A DNA stretch of 36,637 nucleotides, from NCBI RefSeq assembly GCF_003611675.1, contig NZ_RAWA01000049.1:1-36637 (forward strand), written 5' to 3'. The notes beneath the pieces are model-generated. The model searched no databases and was not told the origin of the DNA. It worked only from the letters and a program-made list of their open reading frames with translations. Shown piece after piece: positions 15,021 to 25,661 of the stretch. Numbering within the stretch: position 1 is the stretch's first letter; each line of letters starts with the position of its first letter. The position numbers and the translations under genes were made by a program. This DNA comes from Corallococcus sp. CA053C. GTDB lineage: Bacteria; Myxococcota; Myxococcia; Myxococcales; Myxococcaceae.

Positions 15021-15036
15021 AATCTGGATCCAGATT
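15021..15036. promoter_or_regulatory. Perfect 16-base palindrome upstream of the giant gene
   Basis: AATCTGGATCCAGATT is a perfect palindrome in an otherwise GC-rich stretch, 148 bases before the giant gene start and downstream of the ftsA terminator. It is an operator candidate for a homodimeric regulator; the regulator is unknown. Confidence 0.45.
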
Positions 15037-15132
15037 CCAGAAACCGGAAAGCCTCCCGCGTCTCCCCCTGACGCGTCAGCGTGCCCCGTTGACGCGTCCG
15101 CCCGTCTCCGGACACACGCCCCCTGAAACGCG

Positions 15133-15156
15133 AAAGGGCCCCCCGAAGGGAGCCCT
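15133..15156 (-). terminator. Terminator downstream of ftsA
   Basis: AGGGC-C-CCC paired with GGG-A-GCCCT (15135-15156, one mismatch, CGAA loop) lies 30 bases after the ftsA stop. On the minus strand it is followed by CCCTTTCG. It suggests that most dcw transcription ends before the giant gene. Confidence 0.62.
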
Positions 15157-15185
15157 GACTCAGCGCGGCATGACGCCGGAGACTT

Positions 15186-16421
15186 CTAGAAGATCTCTTC
15201 CAGCCACTCGCGCATCCGGCCCTTCACCTTCTTGTAGACGTTGCCGTCCTCGCGGATGCGGAACATGCGCCGGTCCATGTGCTTGGCGCCGTAGACGACC
15301 AAGCCCACGCCCGTGGCGTACATGGGGCTCTTCACCACGTCCACCAGGCCGCCGATGCCGCGCGGCATGCCCCGGCGCACCGGCAGACCCAGCACCTCTT
15401 CGGCCAGCTCCGGCATGCCCGCGAGCAGCGTGGAGCCGCCCGTGATGACGATGCCGGACGCGAGCAGGTCCTCGTAGCCGCACTTCTGGATCTCGCGGTG
15501 GACGAGCTGGAAGATCTCCTCCACGCGCGGCTCCAGAATCTCCGAGAGGATCTGCCGGCCCAGGACGCGCGGCTGACGGCCGCCCACGCTGGGCACCTCA
15601 ATCGTCTCGTCCTTGTTGATCATCGACGCGAGCGCGCAGCCGTACTTCTGCTTGATGCGCTCGGCCTCGTGCGCGGGGGTGCGCAGGCCGATGGCGATGT
15701 CGCTCGTCAGGTTGTTGCCGCCCAGGGCGATGACGGCCGTGTGGACGATGGAGCCGCCGGAGAAGATGGCGATGTCCGTGGTGCCGCCGCCGATGTCGAC
15801 GAGGCACACGCCCAGCTCCTTCTCGTCCTCGCTCAGCACCGCCTCCGCGGACGCCAGCGGCTGCAGCACGATGTCGGAGACGTTCAGGCCCGTGCGGTTG
15901 GCGCACTTGACGATGTTCTGCGCGCTGGAGACGGCGCCCGTGACGATGTGCACCTTGGCCTCCAGGCGCACGCCCGCCATGCCCAGGGGCTCCTTGATGC
16001 CGCCCTGGTCGTCGATGATGAACTCCTGGGGCAGGACGTGGATGACCTCCCGGTCCAGGGGGATGGCCACCGCCTTCGCGGCGTCGATGACGCGCGCGAT
16101 GTCCGCCTCGCGGACCTCCTTGTCCTTCACCGCGACGATGCCCTGGGAGTTGAAGCCCTTGATGTGGCCGCCGGCGATCCCCGTGTACACGTGGGAGATC
16201 TCCGCCCCGGCCATCAACTCGGCTTCCTCCACCGCGCGACGGATGGACGACACCGTGGCCTCGATGTTGACCACGACGCCCTTGCGCAGACCCTTCGACG
16301 GGTGCGTGCCGATGCCGATGATGTCGATGCCGCTATCAGTCAGCTCGCCCACGATGGCGCAGATCTTCGTCGTGCCAATGTCGAGGCCGACGATGATCTC
16401 CCCCGACTTCTGCTTCGCCAT
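15186..16421 (-). CDS. ftsA: Cell division protein FtsA
   Basis: This 411-residue actin-like ATPase tethers FtsZ polymers to the membrane and recruits later divisome proteins. The phosphate-1 motif VGLDIGTTK is at 11-19; the phosphate-2 motif LVDIGGGTTDIAIF and the adenosine motif ITGGSTLLAG are present. The C-terminal amphipathic membrane-targeting helix RMREWLEEIF ends the protein. GGGAGG lies 6 bases before the ATG, a strong ribosome-binding site. ftsQ ends 42 bases upstream, and a terminator-like hairpin follows the stop. Confidence 0.97.
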   Translation of the reverse strand: MAKQKSGEIIVGLDIGTTKICAIVGELTDSGIDIIGIGTHPSKGLRKGVVVNIEATVSSIRRAVEEAELMAGAEISHVYTGIAGGHIKGFNSQGIVAVKDKEVREADIARVIDAAKAVAIPLDREVIHVLPQEFIIDDQGGIKEPLGMAGVRLEAKVHIVTGAVSSAQNIVKCANRTGLNVSDIVLQPLASAEAVLSEDEKELGVCLVDIGGGTTDIAIFSGGSIVHTAVIALGGNNLTSDIAIGLRTPAHEAERIKQKYGCALASMINKDETIEVPSVGGRQPRVLGRQILSEILEPRVEEIFQLVHREIQKCGYEDLLASGIVITGGSTLLAGMPELAEEVLGLPVRRGMPRGIGGLVDVVKSPMYATGVGLVVYGAKHMDRRMFRIREDGNVYKKVKGRMREWLEEIF

Positions 16422-16463
16422 TGAAACCTCCCAGGCCCCCTCACTCTCGTGAAGGAAGCATCC

Positions 16464-17321
16464 TCACTGCGTCGAGCCCCCGCTCCTGTCGGAGTCGGAC
16501 CCGCTCGAAAGCCTCACCGCCACCCAACCCGGTCGGGCACGGTTATCCAGGCGAATGATCTCGGCTGCAAGCCCCCTCGTGCTCAGCTCGCGACGAACGC
16601 GCGCCAGCCGCTGGAGCTTGACTTCCGTATCGCCCACGCCGAGGCGCACCTCCTGCCCCGTCGCCGTCACCAGCGCAAGCCCGCTGTTCTCCAGGCGCAC
16701 CTCGGACAACCGCTCGGATCGCCCGGGCGACAACCGCGCATAAGCACGGGTTACATCCAGCGCCTCGCGGAAGCGCGCACGCACCGCGTCCGCGTCCGCG
16801 ACGTAGGCATCGCGCTCCAGCCCCGTGACGAGCGGCAAATCCAACCCGTCCCCCGGGGTGACGCGCTTGAAGGGCTCGCCCTCCTCGTCCAGCACGTACA
16901 GGTCCCCCAGCACCGCCAGAGCCGCGGGCGCGTGCTCCGCCACCTCCACCGACACCCCGCGCGGAAACCGCCGCGTCACCTCCACCGTGCGCACCCAGGG
17001 GTGCTGCCCCATGGCCCGCGCGAGCGCCGCCGGGTCCAGCGACCAGAGGTTCTGCCCCGCCGTCAGCCCCGACAGCTTCAGCAGCTCCGCGCGCGAGGCC
17101 CGCTCCAGCCCGGTGAAGGTCACCGACTCCAGCGCGAAGCGCGGAGACACCCGCGCCCAGGTGCGCAGTTCGATGCCGCCCCACACCAGCGCGGCCGTCA
17201 CCACCGTCAGCCCCAGCGCCTTCGCCACCGTCGGTCCGTGCGAGCGGACGGAGGCCTTCACCGCGTTGTTGCGCGATGCGGCATCCAGTTGACGGCGTTT
17301 CTTGTTCTTGCCGAAGGCCAT
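16464..17321 (-). CDS. ftsQ: Cell division protein FtsQ
   Basis: This 285-residue bitopic protein has a basic N-terminus (MAFGKNKKRRQLD), one membrane helix (about 34-52), a POTRA domain (about 63-132; SVTFTGLERASRAELL) and the FtsQ beta domain ending in the divisome-binding region. It is periplasmic and links the FtsLB and FtsW/FtsI complexes. The ATG at 17321 is preferred over GTG 17360, which adds a 13-residue N-terminus without a ribosome-binding site. A 132-base gap separates it from ddl, the largest inside the mraZ-ftsA run, and it contains a dyad also found near ftsZ, so an internal promoter is possible. Confidence 0.92.
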   Translation of the reverse strand: MAFGKNKKRRQLDAASRNNAVKASVRSHGPTVAKALGLTVVTAALVWGGIELRTWARVSPRFALESVTFTGLERASRAELLKLSGLTAGQNLWSLDPAALARAMGQHPWVRTVEVTRRFPRGVSVEVAEHAPAALAVLGDLYVLDEEGEPFKRVTPGDGLDLPLVTGLERDAYVADADAVRARFREALDVTRAYARLSPGRSERLSEVRLENSGLALVTATGQEVRLGVGDTEVKLQRLARVRRELSTRGLAAEIIRLDNRARPGWVAVRLSSGSDSDRSGGSTQ

Positions 17322-17371
17322 GAGTAGGGAGGCGCATGCTGCGTGCGGAGATCGCTCCACGCCAGTTTTTG

Positions 17372-17397
17372 GCTACAGACACGTCGCTGTAGCGCCC
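17372..17397 (-). promoter_or_regulatory. Dyad motif upstream of ftsQ, shared with ftsZ
   Basis: GCTACAG (17372-17378) and CTGTAGC (17387-17393) form a perfect 7-bp inverted repeat with an 8-base spacer, extending into CTGTAGCGCCC (17387-17397). The same 11-mer lies at 7201-7211 upstream of ftsZ. It is about 50-75 bases before the ftsQ start. Confidence 0.45.
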
Positions 17398-17409
17398 GAC
17401 AGGGACACC

Positions 17410-17429
17410 CCGGCCCGTCAAGGGGCCGG
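17410..17429 (-). terminator. Weak terminator-like hairpin between ddl and ftsQ
   Basis: CCGGCCC (17410-17416) pairs with GGGCCGG (17423-17429) around a 6-base loop, 25 bases past the ddl stop. There is no T-tract, so termination here is doubtful; it may be only a pause or stability element. Confidence 0.3.
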
Positions 17430-17453
17430 AACTCCAAGAAGACGGGGAACGGC

Positions 17454-18410
17454 TCAGGCCTTGAGTGAAGCGCCCTGAAGCAGCCGCTCACACAGCGCCG
17501 GGAAGTCGATGCCCCGCCCCGCCGCGATTTTCGGCAGCAGGCTGGAGGCCGTCATTCCGGGCAGCGTGTTGATTTCCAGCAGGAACACGTCGCCGGCTTC
17601 GGTGACGATGACGTCCGAGCGCGACCCGCCCGAACACCCCAGCGCCACGTGCGCGGCGAGGGACACGGCGTTCACGCGCGCGTACAGGTCCGGAGGCAGG
17701 GGCGCGGGGAAGAGGTACTGGGTGCCGCTGCCGGCCTTGTACTTGGCCTCGTAGTCGTAGAACTCGCGGGCCGCCTTGACCTCGATGACGCCCAGGGCCT
17801 CGTTGTCCAGCACGCCGCCCTGCACCTCGCGGCCCTTGATGAACTGCTCCACCAGCAGCGTGCCCGCGTGCGTCGCCGCCTCCTGCACGGCGGCCGTGTA
17901 CTCGTCACGCGTCTTGCAGATGTGCACGCCCACGCTGCTGCCCTCGCGGCTGGGCTTCACCACCACCGGGAAGGGGAACGGCAGCCGGTCCGCCTCCGCG
18001 AGCGCGGCCTCCGCCGAGGCGAAGGCGCGGTAGGGCGGCGTGGGGATGCCGCGCGAAATGAAGATCTCCTTGGCGTACACCTTGTCCATGCCCACCGCGG
18101 AGGCCATCACGCCGCTGCCGGTGTAGGGGATGAACATGGCCTCCAAGAGGCCCTGGACGCAGCCGTCCTCGCCGTAGCGACCGTGGAGCGCGAGCCACGC
18201 CACGTCCACCTTCTCCGCGATGAGGCGCGCGGGCAGGTCCTTGCCCACGTCGATGTCCACCACGTCGTAGCCCAGCCCGCGGAGCGCGCCGGCCACCGCG
18301 GCGCCGGTGCGCAGGGACACCTCGCGCTCGGAGGAGAGGCCGCCGAACAGCACGCCCACGCGCTTCGACTTCAACTCTTCCGGGGTGAAGCCTCGGGGAC
18401 CGTTGCTCAT
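17454..18410 (-). CDS. ddl: D-alanine--D-alanine ligase
   Basis: This 318-residue ATP-grasp enzyme joins two D-Ala for the peptidoglycan precursor. It shows VLFGGLSSEREVSLRTG near the N-terminus, LALHGRYGEDGCVQGLLE, KPSREGSSVGV and the metal-binding LLEINTLPGMT. The ATG at 18410 overlaps the murB stop (ATGA, 18407-18410), which supports this start by translational coupling over the upstream in-frame ATG at 18431. The usual GCRGYxRxD motif reads GCSGGSRSD here, keeping the Arg. Confidence 0.96.
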   Translation of the reverse strand: MSNGPRGFTPEELKSKRVGVLFGGLSSEREVSLRTGAAVAGALRGLGYDVVDIDVGKDLPARLIAEKVDVAWLALHGRYGEDGCVQGLLEAMFIPYTGSGVMASAVGMDKVYAKEIFISRGIPTPPYRAFASAEAALAEADRLPFPFPVVVKPSREGSSVGVHICKTRDEYTAAVQEAATHAGTLLVEQFIKGREVQGGVLDNEALGVIEVKAAREFYDYEAKYKAGSGTQYLFPAPLPPDLYARVNAVSLAAHVALGCSGGSRSDVIVTEAGDVFLLEINTLPGMTASSLLPKIAAGRGIDFPALCERLLQGASLKA

Positions 18411-19339
18411 GGAAGGAACACTCCGACGCATTTGACTTCGGGTTGCAGGGTGACGCCCGTGGCTTCCAGCACCCGCGTCTGCATCAGGGTGAGGAGGCCG
18501 CGCACGTCGCGGGCGGTGGCGCCGCCCAGGTTGACGATCCAGTTGGCGTGCAGCGGGGACACCTGCGCACGCCCCAGGGTGTGCCCCTTCAGGCCGACAA
18601 GTTCAATCAGCCGCCCGGCATGGTCGCCCGGCGGGTTGGTGAACACGCTGCCGAAGTTGGGCTGACTCAACGGCTGCGTGCGCTTCCTGTAGCCCAGGTC
18701 CGCGTCCATCGCGGCCTTGCTCGCCACCACGTCACCCCTGGGAAGCACGAAGCGCACGCGCGTGACGATACCTCCCGGCGGCAGCGTGGCGTGACGGTAG
18801 GTGTGCGGCACCTGCGCTTTCTCAAGCCACCCCACCCCGTCCACCGTGGCGACCTCGATGGCGTCCACCACGCGGAAGCACTCGCCGTTCTTGGTGCCCG
18901 CGTTCATCGTCACCGCGCCGCCCAGGGTGCCGGGAATGCCCGCGAGGAACTCCGCGCCCACCAGCCCCTGCGCCCGCATCACGTTGACGAGCCGCGCGAT
19001 GGCGGCGCCCGTGCCCAGCGTCACCTGCCCCGCGTCCGGGCCGACGTCCACCGCTTCCGGGAACAAATCCGGCGGCAGCTTTACGGTGACGCCCGGCACG
19101 CCGCCGTCCCCCACCAGCGTGTTGGCGCCGCCACCCAGCACCGTGACAGGCACGCCCTCCTCGCGGGCGAAGCGCAGCAGCTCCACCAGCGCCTCCGGCG
19201 AGCGGGGCCGCACCAGCGCTTCGGCCGGGCCGCCCACGCGCACGCTGATGAGCGGCGCCAGGGGCTCGCCCGGCCTCACGTCCAGGCCCGGCAGCCGCGC
19301 CACGCGCGCCGCGAGCGGTGTTGCGACACCCGCCTCCAT
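18407..19339 (-). CDS. murB: UDP-N-acetylenolpyruvoylglucosamine reductase
   Basis: This 310-residue FAD-dependent reductase forms UDP-MurNAc from enolpyruvyl-UDP-GlcNAc with NADPH. FAD-binding motifs include VLGGGANTLVGDGG (about 67-80) and GIPGTLGGAVTMNAG (134-148). The catalytic Ser lies in FGSVFTNP (S231) and the C-terminal acid in QPEVKCVG (E301). The ATG is 3 bases after the murC stop and the stop overlaps ddl. Confidence 0.96.
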   Translation of the reverse strand: MEAGVATPLAARVARLPGLDVRPGEPLAPLISVRVGGPAEALVRPRSPEALVELLRFAREEGVPVTVLGGGANTLVGDGGVPGVTVKLPPDLFPEAVDVGPDAGQVTLGTGAAIARLVNVMRAQGLVGAEFLAGIPGTLGGAVTMNAGTKNGECFRVVDAIEVATVDGVGWLEKAQVPHTYRHATLPPGGIVTRVRFVLPRGDVVASKAAMDADLGYRKRTQPLSQPNFGSVFTNPPGDHAGRLIELVGLKGHTLGRAQVSPLHANWIVNLGGATARDVRGLLTLMQTRVLEATGVTLQPEVKCVGVFLP

Positions 19340-19342
19340 CCC

Positions 19343-20760
<1,418 letters not shown>

Positions 20761-20764
<4 letters not shown>

Positions 20765-21912
20765 GCCTTGCTCCCGGGGGCCTTCTTCTCGTCCTTCTGC
20801 CCGCGGTCGCGGCCCTGGGGACCCCAGGCCTGCGTCGACAGGTCCACGCACACGTCCGCCAGCTCCTTCGCGGCCGCGGGCCGGCCCAGGATGCCGGCCT
20901 TCTTCGCCATCTGCTTGAGCTTCGCCGGGTCCGTCATCAGCCCGCGCAGCGTCTGGGCCAGGTGCTCCCCGGTGAGCTCCGCCTCGCGGAACATCAGCGC
21001 CGCGCCCGCGTCCACCAGCGCCCGGGCGTTCACCTCCTGGTGGTTGTCCGTCGCGTGCGGGAAGGGCACCAGGATGCTGGCCTTCTTGCACACCGTCAGC
21101 TCCGCCAGCGACGTCGCGCCCGCACGGCAGATGACCAGGTCCGCCTGGGCGTAGGCGGAGGACATATCGTCGATGAACTCCACCACCGTGGCCTGCGCGC
21201 TGAAGCCCTTGTCCGCGTAGCCCTTCTTCACCGTCTCCAGGTCGTTCTTGCCCGTCTGGTGCACGAAGGAGACCTGGTCCTTCAGGTCGCCCAGGAAGTC
21301 CAACGCGTCCAGCATGCGGTTGTTGAGGCCGCGCGCGCCCAGGCTGCCGCCGAAGATGAGCACGGAGAACTTCTCGTGCGCCGCGCTGCTGCGCAGGTAG
21401 TTGTCCATCAGCTTGCGGCGGATGGGGTTGCCAATCATCTGCACCTTGGCTTCGGGGAAGAACGCTCTCGCCTCCTCGAAGGCGGTGAAGACGACCTTCA
21501 CGATGCGGCCCAGCACCTTGTTGGTGAGGCCCGGCAGCGCGTTCTGCTCCTGGATGGCGGTGGGAATGCCCATCATCCACGCGGCCAGCACCACCGGCCC
21601 GCTCGCGTAGCCGCCCACGCCCACCACCACGTCCGGCTTCTGGCGCGACAGGATGCGGAACGACGCGAGGAACGCCAAGGGCAGCGCGAGCAGCCCCTTG
21701 ATGAGCCCCCAGAAGCCCTTGCCCTTCAGGCCCTGCACCTTCACGAACTCCAGCGGGTAGCCCTCCTTCGGCACCACGCGGGCCTCCAGGCCCCGCTCGG
21801 TGCCCACGAAGACGACCTCGTTGGCGTGGTGGCGCGTGACGACCTCCTCCGCGAGCGCGATGCCCGGGAAGAGGTGCCCGCCGGTGCCGCCGCCCGCGAT
21901 GAGCACCTTCAC
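20761..21912 (-). CDS. murG: Undecaprenyldiphospho-muramoylpentapeptide beta-N-acetylglucosaminyltransferase
   Basis: This 383-residue GT-B glycosyltransferase converts lipid I to lipid II at the cytoplasmic face of the inner membrane. Motifs: GGGTGGH at 7-13, [38 protein letters not shown], and [11 protein letters not shown] for UDP-GlcNAc binding. The start is GTG 21912, overlapping the ftsW stop (GTGA) and preceded by GGGAGGTGA. The C-terminal tail is Lys/Asp/Gly-rich. Confidence 0.97.
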
Positions 21913-23072
21913 GCCGTCACCTCCCGCAGGTCCGTCGTCCCCGCGCGAACCGGCCTCGCGGCGCCCTGGGTGTTCGCGCTCAGCGACAGGAGCACGCCCG
22001 CGGAGCCCATCAGCACCACCAGCGACGTGCCGCCGTAGGACACGAACGGCAGCGTCAGGCCCTTCGTGGGCAACAGGCCCATGGCCACGCACATATTCAC
22101 CGTGGCCTGGAACGCGATGATGGAGCTGATGCCCAGGCCCAGGTAGGTGCCGAACGTCTCCCCCGCCGCGAGGCTCGCGCGGATGCCGCGCCAGAGGACG
22201 ATGGCGTACAGCGCGACGAGCAGCCCCACGCCGATGAGGCCCAGCTCCTCACCGAGGATGGAGAAGATGAAGTCCGTGTGCGCCTCCGGCAGGAAGAACA
22301 GCTTCTGCCGGCCGTCGCCCAGGCCCAGGCCGGTGATGCCGCCGGAGCCGATGGACATGAGCGACTCCGCCACCTGGTAGCCCACGTCGTGCCGGTGGGC
22401 CCACGGATCCATGAACGCGAGGATGCGCTTCATGCGGTAGGGGCTGGTCGCGATGGCCACGAACGCCAGCGGCAGCGCGAGCAGCACCGACCCCACGAGG
22501 TAGCTGAGCTTCGTGCCGGCCGCGAACAGCAGCACGAAGAGCATGAACACCAGGAGCACGCTGCTGCCGAAGTCCGGCTGGAGCATGCACAAGAGCACCA
22601 GGATGCCGCACAGGGCCAGGTGCGGCAGGAAGCCGATGGAGAACGTGGCCACCTTCTCCCGCTTCTTCGCGAGCGAATAGGACAGGTAGACGAGCCACGC
22701 GAACTTGGCGACCTCCGCCGGCTGGAGGCTGAAGCCCGGCAGGCGGATCCACCGCCGCGCGCCGCCCGCCGTGGTGCCGATGCCGGGGATGGCCACCAGC
22801 ACCATCAGCACGATGGCGACGATGAGCAGCGGGTACGCCAGCCGCGCGAGCCGCCGCCAGCCCAGCTTCATCATCATTGCCATGGCCACGACGCCCAGGC
22901 CCGCGGCGACCAGCTGGCGCTTGAGGAAGTACAGGCTGTCACCCAGCTTGTCCTGGGCGAGCACGGCGCTGGCCGAGTACGTCATCACCAGCCCCAGCGT
23001 GACGAGCGCCAGCACGGCGCACAGCAGGATGGGGTCGAACCGCACGGGGGCGGCCGGAGGAGAGGTCTTCAT
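21909..23072 (-). CDS. ftsW: Septal peptidoglycan glycosyltransferase FtsW (SEDS family)
   Basis: This 387-residue integral membrane protein with about ten helices polymerises lipid II during septation together with the class B PBP FtsI. SEDS motifs seen: [28 protein letters not shown], the large periplasmic loop with [18 protein letters not shown], which holds the putative catalytic Asp, and the C-terminal [11 protein letters not shown]. The ATG at 23072 is 5 bases after the murD stop without a clear ribosome-binding site, so translation is probably coupled. Confidence 0.96.
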   Translation of the reverse strand: MKTSPPAAPVRFDPILLCAVLALVTLGLVMTYSASAVLAQDKLGDSLYFLKRQLVAAGLGVVAMAMMMKLGWRRLARLAYPLLIVAIVLMVLVAIPGIGTTAGGARRWIRLPGFSLQPAEVAKFAWLVYLSYSLAKKREKVATFSIGFLPHLALCGILVLLCMLQPDFGSSVLLVFMLFVLLFAAGTKLSYLVGSVLLALPLAFVAIATSPYRMKRILAFMDPWAHRHDVGYQVAESLMSIGSGGITGLGLGDGRQKLFFLPEAHTDFIFSILGEELGLIGVGLLVALYAIVLWRGIRASLAAGETFGTYLGLGISSIIAFQATVNMCVAMGLLPTKGLTLPFVSYGGTSLVVLMGSAGVLLSLSANTQGAARPVRAGTTDLREVTA

Positions 23073-23077
23073 GACGG

Positions 23078-24457
23078 TCAGAGCGCCCCGACGAGGCGCT
23101 TGAACGTGTCGCCCCGGTCCTCGAAGTTCTTGAACTGGTCGTACGACGCGCACGCCGGGGACAAGAGCACCGTGTCCCCCGCCTTCGCGAGCCCGCGCGC
23201 CTTCGCCACCGCCGCGTCCAGCGTGCCGCACGCGTGCACCGGCGCCTCGTTGGCGTACGCCCGCGCCAGCGCGTCCGCGTCCTGGCCAATGGTCAGCACG
23301 CCCTTCACCTTCCCCTGCCCCGCTTCCACCATGGGCGCGTAGGGCGCGCCCTTGCCCTTGCCGCCCGCGATGAGCCACACGTCGCCCGCGAACGCCTTGA
23401 GCGCCACCAGCACGGAGTCCACGTTGGTGGCCTTGGAGTCGTTCACCCACTCCACGCCGTCCAGCACGCGCACGCTCTCCAGCCGGTGCGGCAGGCCCGG
23501 GTAGCTGTCCAGCCCCGCCTGCACCGCGTCGCGGGAGATGCCGCCCAGCCGGGCCAGCAGCGCGGCGGCCATCGCGTTCTGGGTGTTGTGCGCGCCCCGG
23601 AGCGCGCGGTTCGTCAGCGTGAAGGCTTCGCCGGAGAACTCCAGCCGGAAGCCGCCGTCCTGCGCCACCGCGAGCCCCGCGAGCTTCGGCGCGTCCACCA
23701 CCGGGCGGCCGGTGAGGCTGAAGCCGTACACGGGCGCGCGCGCGGAGACCGCCAGCGACATCACCGCCGCGTCGTCCGCGTTCACCACCGCGAAGTCGCG
23801 GCCCGCGTCCTGGTTCATGAAGATGCGCGCCTTGGCCGCCCCGTACTCGCCCTGGTCCGCGTACCGGTCCAGGTGATCCGGCGTGAGGTTGAGGATGGCC
23901 GACCCCAGCGGGCGCAGCGTGTGGATGCCCTCCAGCTGGAAGCTGGACAGCTCCACCACCAGCGCGTCCCAGTCACCGGGCGACACGGCGGCCTCCGCCA
24001 GCGGACGGCCCAGGTTGCCACCGACGAAGGTGCGCTGGCCGCCCCGGGCGAACAGCTCGCCGGTGAGCGCCGTGGTGGTGCTCTTGCCGTTGGTGCCGGT
24101 GATGCCCAGCAGCCGCGTCACGCCGCCCAGCTCCAGGAAGCGCCACGCCAGTTCAATCTCGCCCCACACCGGGACGCCCGAGGTGCGCGCCGCCTCCAGT
24201 TCCGGCAGCGACAGCGGCACGCCCGGGCTCACCACCACCAGGTCCTGGCGGGTGAGCAGCCCTTCCGGCGTGGCGCCGGTGACGAGCGTGACGCCCTTCG
24301 CCTGGAGCTCCTTCGCCACGTCGCCGAGCGCGTCCTCCGAGCGCGCGTCCAGCGCCGTCACCTTCGCCCCGTGTTGCAGGAGCAGGCGCAGCGCAGCGAC
24401 GCCGCTCTTCGCCAACCCGAACACCGCGACCTTCCGACCGGACAGCGACGTGCTCAT
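23078..24457 (-). CDS. murD: UDP-N-acetylmuramoyl-L-alanine--D-glutamate ligase
   Basis: This 459-residue cytoplasmic Mur ligase adds D-Glu. Motifs: N-terminal VAVFGLAKSGVAALRLL, P-loop GTNGKSTTT (121-129), VELSSFQLEG, LNLTPDHLDRY, and the C-terminal VNDSKATNVDS and SPACASYDQFKNFEDRG. It follows mraY by 25 bases. Confidence 0.97.
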   Translation of the reverse strand: MSTSLSGRKVAVFGLAKSGVAALRLLLQHGAKVTALDARSEDALGDVAKELQAKGVTLVTGATPEGLLTRQDLVVVSPGVPLSLPELEAARTSGVPVWGEIELAWRFLELGGVTRLLGITGTNGKSTTTALTGELFARGGQRTFVGGNLGRPLAEAAVSPGDWDALVVELSSFQLEGIHTLRPLGSAILNLTPDHLDRYADQGEYGAAKARIFMNQDAGRDFAVVNADDAAVMSLAVSARAPVYGFSLTGRPVVDAPKLAGLAVAQDGGFRLEFSGEAFTLTNRALRGAHNTQNAMAAALLARLGGISRDAVQAGLDSYPGLPHRLESVRVLDGVEWVNDSKATNVDSVLVALKAFAGDVWLIAGGKGKGAPYAPMVEAGQGKVKGVLTIGQDADALARAYANEAPVHACGTLDAAVAKARGLAKAGDTVLLSPACASYDQFKNFEDRGDTFKRLVGAL

Positions 24458-24482
24458 GGGCGGGACAGACCCCTTTTCGCGC

Positions 24483-25661
24483 CTAGCGCAGCTTCAGGGA
24501 CAGCAGGGCCACGCCACCACAGAGGATGGCGACAATCCAGAAACGCACGATGATCTTCGGCTCGGCCATGCCCTTGAGCTCGAAGTGGTGGTGCACGGGC
24601 GCCATCTTGAAGACGCGCCGCCCCGTCATCTTGAACGAGGCCACCTGGATCATCACGCTCAGCGCCTCGGCGAAGAAGATGCCGTGGATGATGGCAGAGA
24701 CCACCTCGTTCTTCGAGAACACGGCCAGCCCGCCCAGCGCGCCGCCCAGGGCCAGCGAGCCGATGTCGCCCATGAACACGGACGCCGGATAGGTGTTGAA
24801 CCAGAGGAAGGAGATGCCCGCGCCCACGATGCTCGCGCAGAACACCGCCAGCTCCGCGCCGCCCGGCACCTGGAGGATGCCCAGGTAGCGGTACAGCGGC
24901 GTGGCCGTGAGGCGCGCGACGCCGTTCACCGTCTCCGTGTCCGCGATGTGCAGCGTGGTGCCCGCCACGTAGCAGAGCACGCAGAACGTCACCGCCGACA
25001 CGATGGTCGGCACGATGGCCAGACCGTCCAGGCCGTCCGTGAGGTTCACCGCGTTGGACGTGCCCACGATGACGATCCACGCGAAGACGACGTAGAACCA
25101 GCCCAGGTCCGGGTTGAACCAATGCGACGGCACGAACGGCAGCGTCAGCCGCGTGTCGATGAGCAGCGTGGGCCCGAACGAGCCGTCCGCCTTCGTCCAC
25201 GTGCACATCAGCCCGAAGACGGCGATGAGGAAGAAGAAGGTCTGCAGCACCATCTTCTTGCGCCCCGCGAGCCCCTTGGAGTTGCGCTTGGACAGCTTCA
25301 GCCAGTCATCCAGGAAGCCGATGAAGCCGTAGCCGAAGGTGAGGAGGATCATCACCCAGACGCCCCGGCTCTTCAGGTCCGCGAAGAGCAGCGTGCCCGC
25401 CGCGATGCACAGCAGGATGAGCGCGCCGCCCATCGTGGGCGTGCCCTTCTTCTTCTGGTGCGAGTCCGGCGTGTCCTCGCGCACGTTGCTCTGCCCGTGC
25501 TGCTTGAGGCGCAGCCGCGCGATGAGGCGCGGGCCGATGAGCATCCCCAAGAGCAGGGCGAAGACGCCCGCGGCGATGATGCGGAAGGTCGGGTAGCGCA
25601 GGAAGTTGAGGACGCGCCCGGCCTCGGTGTTCTGGATGAGCTCGTACAGGAGGTACAGCAC
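24483..25661 (-). CDS. mraY: Phospho-N-acetylmuramoyl-pentapeptide transferase
   Basis: This 392-residue polytopic membrane enzyme transfers phospho-MurNAc-pentapeptide to undecaprenyl phosphate, making lipid I. Signatures: KKKGTPTMGG, FLDDWLK with the Asp pair, the catalytic NLTDGLDGLAI loop, and VHHHFELKG near the C-terminus. The start codon is GTG, directly abutting the murF TAA stop with no spacer. Its GGGAG ribosome-binding site lies inside murF. Confidence 0.97.
   Translation of the reverse strand: MLYLLYELIQNTEAGRVLNFLRYPTFRIIAAGVFALLLGMLIGPRLIARLRLKQHGQSNVREDTPDSHQKKKGTPTMGGALILLCIAAGTLLFADLKSRGVWVMILLTFGYGFIGFLDDWLKLSKRNSKGLAGRKKMVLQTFFFLIAVFGLMCTWTKADGSFGPTLLIDTRLTLPFVPSHWFNPDLGWFYVVFAWIVIVGTSNAVNLTDGLDGLAIVPTIVSAVTFCVLCYVAGTTLHIADTETVNGVARLTATPLYRYLGILQVPGGAELAVFCASIVGAGISFLWFNTYPASVFMGDIGSLALGGALGGLAVFSKNEVVSAIIHGIFFAEALSVMIQVASFKMTGRRVFKMAPVHHHFELKGMAEPKIIVRFWIVAILCGGVALLSLKLR

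Larger units (their letters stand above)
14874..15185. other. Intergenic region between ftsA and the giant surface-protein gene
   Basis: These 312 bases hold the ftsA terminator (15133-15156), a perfect 16-base palindrome (15021-15036), a GC hairpin in the likely leader (14909-14925), and presumably the promoter of the giant gene. No clear -35/-10 pair or additional gene was seen. Confidence 0.5.
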
